DNA of 44,464 nucleotides from positions 1 to 44,464 of the forward strand of contig CAZTIH010000005.1 in the NCBI GenBank assembly GCA_964613675.1, read 5' to 3'. Origin of the DNA: DAIUCA01 sp964613675. Its GTDB lineage: Bacteria; Pseudomonadota; Gammaproteobacteria; Competibacterales; Competibacteraceae. The notes below the pieces were generated by a model, which did no database searches, was not told the origin of the DNA, and was given only the letters and a program-made list of their open reading frames with translations. Below, in pieces: positions 17,665 to 25,832 of this stretch (positions within the stretch are counted from its first letter, which is position 1; every line of letters begins with the position of its first letter). The translations under genes and the position numbers were made by a program.

Positions 17665-19011
17665 ATGTCTCAGTCTTTCGACCTAATCGCCATTGGGGGC
17701 GGTAGCGGTGGACTTGCCGTCGCCCGTCGAGCCGCTCGCTTCGGAAAACGGGTTTTGGTGATCGAAAAAGCGAAACTCGGTGGAACCTGTGTCAATGTGG
17801 GTTGTGTCCCGAAAAAGATCATGTGGCACGCCGCCCAAATCAATCACACCCTCCACGATGCAAGGGAATATGGCTTCGATCTTCAGAGCGGGGCAATTCA
17901 GTGGCGCGAATTAGTCGATAAAAGACACATTTATATTCAACGACTTAACGATATTTACGCCCGCAATTTACAAAACGAAAATATCGAACTCGTGGTTGGA
18001 AACGCGCAGTTCGTCGATCCGCAAACGGTCGATGTTGACGGCAAGCTTTACACTGCGCCTCACATCGTGATCGCAACCGGCGGTGAACCGGTAGTTCCCA
18101 CGATCCCCGGCGCGGAATTGGGGATCACTTCAGACGGATTTTTTGCGTTAGATCAACAACCTAAGCGCGTTGCCGTTGTGGGCGCCGGTTACATTGCGGT
18201 GGAGCTAGCGGGCGTATTTCAGTCGTTAGGCAGCGAGGTCACCCTGTTGGTACGGGGCACTCAGTTGTTGAACCAATTTGATGACCTATTGCGAGAGGTG
18301 TTAACCGGAACGATGACGCAATCGGGGATTCAGTTGCGGTTTCAAACGCAGGTGAACGCCGTCGAAAAGACTTCTGATGGACTACTCGTGACACTAAATC
18401 GCGACCAGTCGGCTTTGTCGGTTGACTGCATTTTGTGGGCAACGGGCCGTCGTCCGCTAACACAGGGCCTAAACTTGACTGCTGCGAAGGTCGCGCACGA
18501 CGACAAGGGCGTAATTCATGTCGATCCTTTCCAGAACACCAGTCAGAATGGAATCTACGCGATTGGGGACATTACGGGGCAGGCCGCGCTCACGCCCGTC
18601 GCTATTGCCGCAGGACGACGATTAGCAGAACGGCTTTTTGGCGACCAACCGGATAGTCGCTTGGATTACGAAAACATTCCGACCGTGGTCTTTAGTCATC
18701 CCCCCATGGGCACGGTGGGGCTGACCGAACGGGCGGCACGAGAACAGTTTGGCGATGCCGTAAAGGTTTATCAGACGCGATTTAATTCGCTCTATTACTC
18801 GATGCTGACTCACAAAACGCCGACCGCAATGAAGTTGGTCTGCGTAGGAGAGACGGAGAAAGTGGTGGGATGCCATATTATTGGGAATGGGGCCGACGAG
18901 ATGTTGCAAGGATTTGCGGTGGCGGTTCGGATGGGGGCAACGAAAGCCGATTTTGATCGAACGGTCGCCATTCACCCTACGAGCGCCGAAGAGTTAGTGA
19001 CATTGCGTTAA
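17665..19011 (+). CDS. gor: Glutathione-disulfide reductase
   Basis: FAD-dependent NADPH oxidoreductase that regenerates reduced glutathione. It has 448 residues. The FAD-binding IAIGGGSGG is at the N terminus; the redox-active disulfide is C42-V-N-V-G-C47; the NADPH site is VVGAGYIAVELAG. A second FAD contact is GIYAIGDITG, and the C-terminal HPTSAEE carries the active-site His of the dimer interface. The ATG at 17665 has GAGGA nine bases upstream; a GTG at 17659 is too close to that site. It lies 165 bp upstream of rsxA on the same strand. Confidence 0.96.
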   Translation: MSQSFDLIAIGGGSGGLAVARRAARFGKRVLVIEKAKLGGTCVNVGCVPKKIMWHAAQINHTLHDAREYGFDLQSGAIQWRELVDKRHIYIQRLNDIYARNLQNENIELVVGNAQFVDPQTVDVDGKLYTAPHIVIATGGEPVVPTIPGAELGITSDGFFALDQQPKRVAVVGAGYIAVELAGVFQSLGSEVTLLVRGTQLLNQFDDLLREVLTGTMTQSGIQLRFQTQVNAVEKTSDGLLVTLNRDQSALSVDCILWATGRRPLTQGLNLTAAKVAHDDKGVIHVDPFQNTSQNGIYAIGDITGQAALTPVAIAAGRRLAERLFGDQPDSRLDYENIPTVVFSHPPMGTVGLTERAAREQFGDAVKVYQTRFNSLYYSMLTHKTPTAMKLVCVGETEKVVGCHIIGNGADEMLQGFAVAVRMGATKADFDRTVAIHPTSAEELVTLR

Positions 19012-19107
19012 ACCATTAGAAATTTTCCGAAAATCAATGCCAGAACCCGTCTTTTTTATGCCTTTAATCAAGGTTTTGGCAAAAGATGGGTTATATGGTT
19101 GCAACCT

Positions 19108-19138
19108 CAAATCATTGGCTTAATGCCCGAGTGATTTG
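19108..19138. repeat. Inverted repeat upstream of rsxA
   Basis: CAAATCA (19108-19114) and TGATTTG (19132-19138) form a 7-bp inverted repeat with a 17-base centre, in the 165-bp gap between gor and rsxA and 26 bp before the rsxA ribosome binding site. It could be an operator or a leader hairpin. I see no intrinsic terminator after gor. Confidence 0.35.
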
Positions 19139-19176
19139 GTAGGTTTTACCATCCGCATTCCTTGAGGAAATCTGTT

Positions 19177-19758
19177 ATGGCGGAATACGCCCTTATTTTA
19201 GTGAGCACGATTTTGGTGAACAATTTCGTGCTCGTAAAATTTCTCGGTTTGTGCCCATTTATGGGGGTATCGAATAAGCTCAGTTCGGCCTTGGGATTGG
19301 GACTAGCAACGGCGTTCGTATTAACGCTTTCGGCTGTCACCTCCCATTTGGTCGATACGCTAATTCTAATGCCCTTAGAATTAACCTATTTGCGCACCCT
19401 CGCTTTTATTTTGGCGATTGCGGCAGTCGTCCAGTTCACCGAAATGGTTTTGCACTACACGAGTCCCCTTTTATATCAAGTGCTTGGAATCTACCTGCCC
19501 TTAATCACGACCAATTGCGCGGTACTAGGGGTCGCTTTGTTAAATGTCCAGCAAAAACATGATTTTTTGGCCTCGGCGCTCTACGGATTGGGGGCCGCTC
19601 TGGGATTTACCTTGGTTCTGATTTTATTTGCAGCATTACGCGAACGCATTGCCGTAGCGGATGTCCCCGCGCCTTTTCGCGGATCGGCAATTGGGCTAGT
19701 GACTGCGGGATTAATGTCCCTCGCGTTCATGGGATTTGCCGGATTAGTGAGGAATTAG
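19177..19758 (+). CDS. rsxA: Electron transport complex subunit RsxA/RnfA
   Basis: Integral membrane subunit of the Rsx/Rnf ion-motive electron-transfer complex. It has 193 residues, identical in length to E. coli RsxA. Six hydrophobic helices are visible, and the conserved NNFVLVKFLGLCPFMGVS and LPLITTNCAVLGVALLN carry the cysteines that ligate an intramembrane iron-sulfur centre in this family. The ATG at 19177 has GAGGA eight bases upstream; an earlier TTG at 19162 overlaps that site. It opens the six-gene operon rsxABCDGE, one base from rsxB. Confidence 0.96.
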   Translation: MAEYALILVSTILVNNFVLVKFLGLCPFMGVSNKLSSALGLGLATAFVLTLSAVTSHLVDTLILMPLELTYLRTLAFILAIAAVVQFTEMVLHYTSPLLYQVLGIYLPLITTNCAVLGVALLNVQQKHDFLASALYGLGAALGFTLVLILFAALRERIAVADVPAPFRGSAIGLVTAGLMSLAFMGFAGLVRN

Positions 19759-19759
19759 C

Positions 19760-20302
19760 ATGTTAACAATTGCTTACGCACTCCTTGCTTTAGGGGGTTT
19801 GGCGGCATTCTTTGGCGGAATCTTGGGGTTTGCAGCGGCTCGCTTTCGTGTGGACGGCGACCCGTTAGTGGATCAAATCGACGCGCTATTGCCACAAACT
19901 CAATGTGGCCAATGCGGCTATCCGGGTTGTCGTCCTTACGCCACGGCCATTGCCAACGAGGGGGAAGACATCAACCGTTGCCCACCGGGCGGTCAGGGGA
20001 CAGTGGTTGCGCTGGCAGATCTCTTAAATCGCGAACCTAAACCGTTGATTGCGCAAGAAAAACCGAAAGCTGTTGCCATTATTGATGAACTAACCTGCAT
20101 AGGTTGCACGCTCTGCGTCCAGGCCTGTCCTGTCGATGCCATTCTCGGTGCTGCTAAGCAAATGCACACGGTTATTGCGAAGGAATGTACAGGCTGCGAA
20201 CTGTGCGTAGCGCCTTGCCCGGTAGATTGTATTGAGATGGTGCCCGTAACTGTGACACTGGAGTCGTGGACATGGCCCCAACCTAAAGTTGCAAGTGCAT
20301 AA
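19760..20302 (+). CDS. rsxB: Electron transport complex subunit RsxB/RnfB (iron-sulfur)
   Basis: Membrane-anchored ferredoxin-like subunit that passes electrons within the Rsx/Rnf complex. It has 180 residues. An N-terminal hydrophobic anchor is followed by the CGQCGYPGC four-cysteine cluster region and then two [4Fe-4S] motifs, CIGCTLCVQACP and CTGCELCVAPCP. The length suits the short RsxB form. The stop is one or two bases from the neighbouring starts on both sides, so it is translated as part of the operon. Confidence 0.96.
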   Translation: MLTIAYALLALGGLAAFFGGILGFAAARFRVDGDPLVDQIDALLPQTQCGQCGYPGCRPYATAIANEGEDINRCPPGGQGTVVALADLLNREPKPLIAQEKPKAVAIIDELTCIGCTLCVQACPVDAILGAAKQMHTVIAKECTGCELCVAPCPVDCIEMVPVTVTLESWTWPQPKVASA

Positions 20303-20304
20303 TT

Positions 20305-21783
20305 ATGAAAGCAATTTCTCTTACCACGCCTTTTGGCGGACTGCACCTTGATCCTCACAAAACGGATTCACTTCACCGTCCACTCAACCCAATCGCGATA
20401 CCAAAACAGCTCGTTGTTCCATTACAACAACATATTGGTCAGCCAGCAAAACCCATCGTTACGGTTGGGGAGCGCGTGAAGACAGGGCAGGTGATTGCGC
20501 GGGCGGAGGGGTACATTAGCGCCCCAATTCATGCGCCAAGTTCGGGCGTCGTGAGCGCAATTGATCACCATGCGATTCCTCATCCGTCTAATTTAACGGC
20601 TAAATGTATCATAATTGATACAGATGGGCAGGATGAGTGGGTGACATTACTGCCGCCGCTCTCTCGGGATACGGATCCGGTCACTTTGCGCACGCGGGCG
20701 CGGGAATGCGGGTTGGTGGGATTGGGGGGGGCAGCGTTCCCAACGGCCGTTAAATTGGCCGCTAATCTCAATCACAAGCTGGACTGGTTAATTATCAACG
20801 GTGCCGAATGTGAACCCTACATCACGTGTGACGAGCTGTTGATGACGCTGCGAGCGGCGGAAATTGTCGAGGGAGTGGTTTTTATGCAACAAGCCCTGGG
20901 GATTGAGAACGCGCTCATTGGGATTGAAGACAGTAAGCCCAGTGCCCTAAATGCACTGCGTGAAGCCGTTGCAAAGTCAGCGCACCCAACGCTCCAAGTC
21001 GTTGAAGTCCCTACGATTTACCCAACCGGCGGTGAAAAACAGCTCATCAAAATTTTGACGGGCCGAGAAGTGCCGAGCGGTAAGTTGCCGGCCGAGGTGG
21101 GAGTGATTTGTCATAATGTGGGAACGGCTTATGCGCTATTTCACGCCGTAGCTCATGGTAAGCCGTTGATTTCTCGGTGGATTACCGTGACAGGGGACGC
21201 AGTGAATGCGCCGCAGGTTTGCGAGGTGCGATTTGGTACTTTAATTAATGAAGTCATTGCGGCTTGTGGCGGTTATAAGCCCGAAGTCAAGCGTTTACTG
21301 GTAGGCGGCCCGATGATGGGCTATTCCTTACTCACTGACGAAATTCCTGTCATCAAAGGTATGAATTGCTTACTCGCTACAACGCAATTAGCGCGGGCTG
21401 CCCGTGAACCCGATCCTTGCATTCGTTGTGGTCAATGTGTTGAAGTTTGTCCATCACATTTATTGCCTCAACAGCTTTACTGGCACGCCAAAAGTCAGGA
21501 ATTCGATAAATTGCACGATTATCACCTATTCGACTGTATTGAATGTGGCTGTTGCGCATCGGTTTGTCCGAGCGAAATCCCATTGGTTTCTTACTATCGT
21601 TATGCAAAGGGTGAGTTATGGATAAAAGAGAAAGAGAAACGAAAAGCGGATCTCGCCCGTCAACGCCATGAAAATCGCCAGAATCGCTTGTCACGTGAAC
21701 AAGCTGAAAAAGAAGCCAAGCAGCGTGAAAAAAAGGCGGCTGCTAAGAATTTAGCCGCAAGTAAGAAAAATGAGGAAGTCTAA
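20305..21783 (+). CDS. rsxC: Electron transport complex subunit RsxC/RnfC
   Basis: Peripheral subunit that binds the nicotinamide substrate and carries flavin and iron-sulfur centres. It has 492 residues. The N-terminal GGLHLDPHKTDSL, the Gly-rich GLVGLGGAAFPTAVKL and the NGAECEPYIT segment define the NADH/FMN part. Two [4Fe-4S] motifs follow, CIRCGQCVEVCP and CIECGCCASVCP. It ends in a short Lys/Glu-rich tail of about 50 residues, unlike the long Ala/Lys repeat region of E. coli RsxC (about 740 residues). The stop overlaps the rsxD start (TAATG). Confidence 0.95.
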   Translation: MKAISLTTPFGGLHLDPHKTDSLHRPLNPIAIPKQLVVPLQQHIGQPAKPIVTVGERVKTGQVIARAEGYISAPIHAPSSGVVSAIDHHAIPHPSNLTAKCIIIDTDGQDEWVTLLPPLSRDTDPVTLRTRARECGLVGLGGAAFPTAVKLAANLNHKLDWLIINGAECEPYITCDELLMTLRAAEIVEGVVFMQQALGIENALIGIEDSKPSALNALREAVAKSAHPTLQVVEVPTIYPTGGEKQLIKILTGREVPSGKLPAEVGVICHNVGTAYALFHAVAHGKPLISRWITVTGDAVNAPQVCEVRFGTLINEVIAACGGYKPEVKRLLVGGPMMGYSLLTDEIPVIKGMNCLLATTQLARAAREPDPCIRCGQCVEVCPSHLLPQQLYWHAKSQEFDKLHDYHLFDCIECGCCASVCPSEIPLVSYYRYAKGELWIKEKEKRKADLARQRHENRQNRLSREQAEKEAKQREKKAAAKNLAASKKNEEV

Positions 21784-22787
21784 TGCGGTTTGCCTTACAA
21801 GATTCACCCCACATTGCACCCCGAGTTTCCGTCAGTTGGGTCATGCTAAAGGTCATCATGGCATGTTTACCGGGGGTGGGTTTACTTTTCGGACTCTTCG
21901 GTTGGGGAATTTTAATTCAGATAGTCTGGATTAGCCTGCTCGCTTGGCTATTTGAGGCATTAATGTTGATCATTCGGGGAAAATCCTTACGCCCCTTGAA
22001 AGATAACAGTGCGCTTGTCACCGCCTGGTTGCTGGCAATTTCATTACCTCCTCTGGTTCCCTACTGGATTTCTGCAATTGCAATTTTTTCTGCGATCGTC
22101 GTGGCTAAACAGCTTTATGGGGGGATTGGCTCGAATCCATTTAATCCAGCCATGGTCGGTTATGTCATGGTGCTGATTGCCTTCCCACAAGCGTTAAATC
22201 AATGGCCAACGCCTATTTCTGCGGGGGGCGAATGGATTACCTTTCAAAATGCGACCCAGGCTATTTTTTCCAATCCAATTGACGGTTTGACGGGCGCAAC
22301 GGTGTTGGACTTGTGGCGCACGCAAACTCGTCTTAATGAGTTGACCGAGGCATTATTTTCGCACCCAGTCTTTGGATTTTTAGGCGCGAATGGTTGGGAG
22401 TGGGTAAACTTGGCATTTCTAGTTGGGGGAGGGTGGTTGGTATGGACAAAAACCGCAGATGGGCGAATTCCATTGAGTATCTTACTGACCTTATTCTTGT
22501 TAGCGTCGATATTCCATCTTATTGACCCTAATCGCTACCCAACCGGGCTTTTTCATGTATTTAGTGGAGCAGCGATTTTCGGGGCTTTTTTCATTGCAAC
22601 AGATCCGGTATCGGCGAGTACCACGCCATTAGGACGAATTTTGTTTGGAATCGGCATTGGCGTACTGATTTTTGTTATTCGGAGCTATGGCAGCTACCCA
22701 GATGCAGTTGCCTTCGCCGTATTGCTGATGAATATCGCTGTGCCAACGCTAGATCTTTACACTAAACCTCGCGTATTTGGTACATGA
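21783..22787 (+). CDS. rsxD: Electron transport complex subunit RsxD/RnfD
   Basis: Polytopic membrane subunit with covalently bound flavin. It has 334 residues with roughly eight or nine hydrophobic helices. The flavinylation motif is in GLTGATVLD, where FMN is linked to the Thr in this family. GGIGSNPFNPAMVGYVM and FIATDPVSASTTPLGR are conserved RsxD signatures. Its stop overlaps the rsxG start (ATGA), indicating coupled translation. Confidence 0.95.
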   Translation: MRFALQDSPHIAPRVSVSWVMLKVIMACLPGVGLLFGLFGWGILIQIVWISLLAWLFEALMLIIRGKSLRPLKDNSALVTAWLLAISLPPLVPYWISAIAIFSAIVVAKQLYGGIGSNPFNPAMVGYVMVLIAFPQALNQWPTPISAGGEWITFQNATQAIFSNPIDGLTGATVLDLWRTQTRLNELTEALFSHPVFGFLGANGWEWVNLAFLVGGGWLVWTKTADGRIPLSILLTLFLLASIFHLIDPNRYPTGLFHVFSGAAIFGAFFIATDPVSASTTPLGRILFGIGIGVLIFVIRSYGSYPDAVAFAVLLMNIAVPTLDLYTKPRVFGT

Positions 22788-23392
22788 AGACGATACTCGC
22801 GTCGGTACACCAAGCAACGCTCATTCTTACGGGATTTACCGCCGCTGCAACGCTTATTTTAGGCGTATCGTATTACTTTGCGGCACCGATCATTGCAGAA
22901 AACGAGCGTTTAGCAAAAATTGCACTGTTAAGTGCGATAGCAACGGATTTTGACAATGATCCCGTCGCTGAAAGCCAATCATTACCTAACAGCGACGGAT
23001 TAACGACAATTTTCCCATTGCGTAAGGAAAATGAGCTAAACGGGATTATTTTTGAGGTAATTGCGCCCGATGGGTATAATGGAGCGATTAGATTGTTGGT
23101 CGGTGTCAATCGCGAACGACAGGTAATCGGCGTAAGGGTTGTATCCCACAGCGAGACGCCGGGTTTTTCAGATGACCTTAATGTGCGTCGCTCCGACTGG
23201 ATACGGCAATTTGACGGAAAATCCTTGTTAAATCCGCCTTTGGAACGTTGGCAAGTGCGTAAGGATAACGGCGATTTTGAACAATTTACAGGCGCAACCA
23301 TTACACCGCGCGCCGTTGTTAGAAGTGTTGCAAATGTTCTGAAATATGCCGAAAGTCAATATGAAAAACTTTTCGAGGAAACACTGCCATGA
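22784..23392 (+). CDS. rsxG: Electron transport complex subunit RsxG/RnfG
   Basis: Periplasmic-facing flavoprotein anchored by one N-terminal helix (LILTGFTAAATLILGVSYYF). It has 202 residues. The C-terminal FTGATITPRAV carries the Thr that binds FMN covalently. SHSETPGFSDDL in the middle matches the usual HxETPGLGD motif. It overlaps rsxD upstream and rsxE downstream by ATGA, so it is a central cistron of the operon. Confidence 0.95.
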   Translation: MKTILASVHQATLILTGFTAAATLILGVSYYFAAPIIAENERLAKIALLSAIATDFDNDPVAESQSLPNSDGLTTIFPLRKENELNGIIFEVIAPDGYNGAIRLLVGVNRERQVIGVRVVSHSETPGFSDDLNVRRSDWIRQFDGKSLLNPPLERWQVRKDNGDFEQFTGATITPRAVVRSVANVLKYAESQYEKLFEETLP

Positions 23393-24081
23393 GTGAACCA
23401 AGTTACGGCGAAATTGCTAAAAACGGCCTTTGGGCGAACAATCCTGGATTAGTACAGCTTTTGGGATTATGTCCACTATTAGCGGTAACAACCAGTGTAA
23501 TTAATGGTTTGGGCCTTGGAATCGCCACGATTTTAGTTCTGACGATGACTAATGGCATTGTGGCCCTGGTCCGTCATTTTTTACGGCCCGAAATTCGAAT
23601 CGCGGTATTTGTCGTCATCATTGCTGGCTGTGTGACCGCCGTAGAATTGCTAATTCGCGCTTTTTTCTTCGATTTATATCAAATACTTGGGATTTTTATA
23701 CCTTTAATCGTGACCAACTGCATCGTCATCGGTCGAGCAGAGGCGTTTGCGTCCCGCCATGGAAGTCGGCGTGCGCTCTTTGACGGATTGATGATGGCAT
23801 TGGGGTTTTCCGCCGTTCTCGTGACACTGGGAGGGATGCGCGAGCTGGTGGGAAACGGCACGCTGTTCGCCGATGCGTATTTGATGTTTGGAGAGACGGC
23901 CCGTGATTGGACCCTGCATCTCGGTGCCGACTATCCCGGTTTTATCATTGCGATTTTGCCGCCGGGCGCTTTTTTTGGATTGGCGGTGCTAATTGCGGCG
24001 AAAAATGCCGTCGATCGCTATCTACAGAAGACGGTGGTTCGGCCTATGGCAGTCGCCGAACCGACTACAACGACGACGTAA
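23389..24081 (+). CDS. rsxE: Electron transport complex subunit RsxE/RnfE
   Basis: Integral membrane subunit homologous to RsxA. It has 230 residues with about six helices. NNPGLVQLLGLCPLLAVT and FIPLIVTNCIVIGRAEAFA are the paired conserved segments with the intramembrane cysteines, and GGMRELVGNGTLF follows. It ends in a short Thr-rich tail. It closes the rsx set; the usual next gene nth is absent and a superoxide dismutase gene follows after 26 bp on the same strand. Confidence 0.95.
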   Translation: MSEPSYGEIAKNGLWANNPGLVQLLGLCPLLAVTTSVINGLGLGIATILVLTMTNGIVALVRHFLRPEIRIAVFVVIIAGCVTAVELLIRAFFFDLYQILGIFIPLIVTNCIVIGRAEAFASRHGSRRALFDGLMMALGFSAVLVTLGGMRELVGNGTLFADAYLMFGETARDWTLHLGADYPGFIIAILPPGAFFGLAVLIAAKNAVDRYLQKTVVRPMAVAEPTTTTT

Positions 24082-24107
24082 TTTTTTAATCAAACAGGAG
24101 ATAGCCC

Positions 24108-24716
24108 ATGAGCTTTCAATTTCCCGATTTGCCCTATGATTTCAATGCGTTAGAGCCTTACATCGACGCACAAACCATGGAAATCCATTACGGTAAACAT
24201 CACCGCACTTACTTTGACAAGTTCACGGCAGCAGTCGCCGATACCGCTATGGCGGAAGCCCCATTGGAGGCGATTTTGGCTGAGATTTCTCGGGCGCCGA
24301 CGGCGGTTCGCAATAATGGCGGGGGATATTTCAATCATATTATGTACTGGAATTGCATGACGCCAACTAGCAGCGGCAAGCCTGATGGCGATTTAGCGAC
24401 AGCCATTGATACGACTTTTGGTAGTTTCGATGCGTTTAAGGAAAAAATGAGCACTGAAGGCTTGAACCGCTTTGGGTCAGGATTTGCGTGGTTAATCGTA
24501 AAAGATGGGAAATTGGAAGTTACTTCGACGCCTAATCAAGATAATCCTTTAATGGATGTGGCTCCATCTATTGGCAAACCGATATTGGCATTGGATGTTT
24601 GGGAGCACGCCTATTACCTGAAATACCAGAACAAACGTCCCGACTACATTGCAAATTGGTGGAATGTCGTAAATTGGGCCTATGTCGCCGAAGAGTACAA
24701 AAAAGCAGTTGGTTAA
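24108..24716 (+). CDS. sodB: Superoxide dismutase (Fe/Mn family, Mn-type outer-sphere residues)
   Basis: Converts superoxide to oxygen and hydrogen peroxide in the cytoplasm. It has 202 residues. The metal ligands are His27, His77, Asp163 and His167 (DVWEHAYYLKY). Outer-sphere positions look Mn-like or cambialistic: Gly-Gly-Gly before YFNH, and Gln144 in TPNQDNPLM, where Fe enzymes usually have Gln in the first region and Ala-Gly in the second. The symbol sodB is used because of the short length and could equally be sodA. AGGAG precedes the ATG. It lies 26 bp after rsxE and before a strong terminator. Confidence 0.93.
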   Translation: MSFQFPDLPYDFNALEPYIDAQTMEIHYGKHHRTYFDKFTAAVADTAMAEAPLEAILAEISRAPTAVRNNGGGYFNHIMYWNCMTPTSSGKPDGDLATAIDTTFGSFDAFKEKMSTEGLNRFGSGFAWLIVKDGKLEVTSTPNQDNPLMDVAPSIGKPILALDVWEHAYYLKYQNKRPDYIANWWNVVNWAYVAEEYKKAVG

Positions 24717-24746
24717 TTGATTTACTGGCTCATAGGTGAAAATGAG

Positions 24747-24776
24747 AATAGCCGAAAGAAAATTCGGCTATTTTTT
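24747..24776 (+). terminator. Intrinsic terminator after sodB
   Basis: AATAGCCGAA (24747-24756) pairs perfectly with TTCGGCTATT (24763-24772) around the loop AGAAAA, followed by TTTT. It would end the rsx-sod transcript. The convergent cobS stop is 10 bp away, and the mirrored A-run may give weak termination in that direction too. Confidence 0.93.
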
Positions 24777-24786
24777 GTGGCAGTGA

Positions 24787-25743
24787 TTAAATGCCCAGTT
24801 CCACGCCAAAGCAGCGCTGGTAATACTCTGCGACAGTGTGACGCTCGGCTTCGTCGCATTTGTTTAAGAAGGTCAAGCGAAATGCGAGGGCGACTTGTCC
24901 AAAGATACTGACATTTTCAGCCCAGGTAATCACCGTTCGTGGGCTCATGACTGTAGATAAGTCACCATTAATAAAGCCTGCTCGCGTTAAAGCGGCCAGT
25001 TTAACCATGTTATTCAGAATAATAGGACCTTCCTTGGTTTCGGCGAGTTTTGGCGCTTTTGCGGTAATAATTTGGACTTCTTGGGCATGAGGTAAGTAAT
25101 TCAGCGTGGCAACGATATTCCAGCGATCCATTTGTCCTTGATTGATGGGTTGTGTACCGTGATACAAACCACTGGTATCACCTAATCCAACGGTATTTGC
25201 CGTAGCAAATAGCCTAAAGTAAGGATTAGGACGAATAACACGACTTTGATCCAAAAGTGTTAGTTTTCCATCGACTTCTAATACGCGCTGAATAACGAAC
25301 ATAACATCGGGACGTCCTGCATCATATTCATCAAATACGAGGGCAATAGGCCGCTGTAAGGCATAGGGCAAAATTCCTTCTCGATATTCAGTGACTTGCA
25401 TTCCTTCGCGAATAACAATGGCATCCTTACCTACAAGGTCAAGTCGACTGATATGGGAATCGAGATTAATTCGGATACAGGGCCAGTTCAGCCGCGCCGC
25501 GATTTGTTCTAAATGACTCGACTTTCCCGTTCCGTGGTAGCCCTGAACAAGCACCCGACGGTTATGGGCAAATCCAGCCAAAATGGCCAAAGTGGTCGCC
25601 GGATCAAAGTGATAAGCATCGTCGCGTTCGGGGACGAGTTCGGCGGCTTCACTAAAAGCGGGCACGACGAGATCTGTATCAATCCCAAAAACATCGCGTA
25701 CCGAAACCTGAAGATCGGGTTTATCAAGGGGAAAATAGCTCAT
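24787..25743 (-). CDS. cobS: CobS-type AAA+ ATPase (cobaltochelatase subunit CobS family)
   Basis: AAA+ ATPase of the CobS family; with CobT and CobN it drives ATP-dependent cobalt insertion in aerobic B12 synthesis. It has 318 residues. The N-terminal FGIDTDLVVPAFSEAAELVP is a CobS hallmark. Walker A is GYHGTGKS (68-75), Walker B ALVFDEYDAGRPDV, and ATANTVGLGDTSGLYHGTQ and QMDRWNIV (sensor and arginine region) follow. It stands alone: convergent with sodB, divergent from mtnA, with no cobT or cobN in the window. A B12 role is known for the family; here it is inference, since lone CobS/CobT-like ATPases may serve other chelatases or regulators. Confidence 0.87.
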   Translation of the reverse strand: MSYFPLDKPDLQVSVRDVFGIDTDLVVPAFSEAAELVPERDDAYHFDPATTLAILAGFAHNRRVLVQGYHGTGKSSHLEQIAARLNWPCIRINLDSHISRLDLVGKDAIVIREGMQVTEYREGILPYALQRPIALVFDEYDAGRPDVMFVIQRVLEVDGKLTLLDQSRVIRPNPYFRLFATANTVGLGDTSGLYHGTQPINQGQMDRWNIVATLNYLPHAQEVQIITAKAPKLAETKEGPIILNNMVKLAALTRAGFINGDLSTVMSPRTVITWAENVSIFGQVALAFRLTFLNKCDEAERHTVAEYYQRCFGVELGI

Positions 25744-25832
25744 AGCATTCGATTTTCGTTACAGTTCAAAGCGCATCTTAGGCCATATTTGGGCCACATT
25801 TGCACCATTCTTCGCCTTGTTGGAATCCTGTT

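Noticed and set aside
24787..25743. Second MoxR ATPase linked to the Bat operon
   Set aside because: The FGIDTDL and GYHGTGKS motifs and the DRWNIV region are CobS type, distinct from the GAPGLAKT MoxR at 33.8-34.8 kb.
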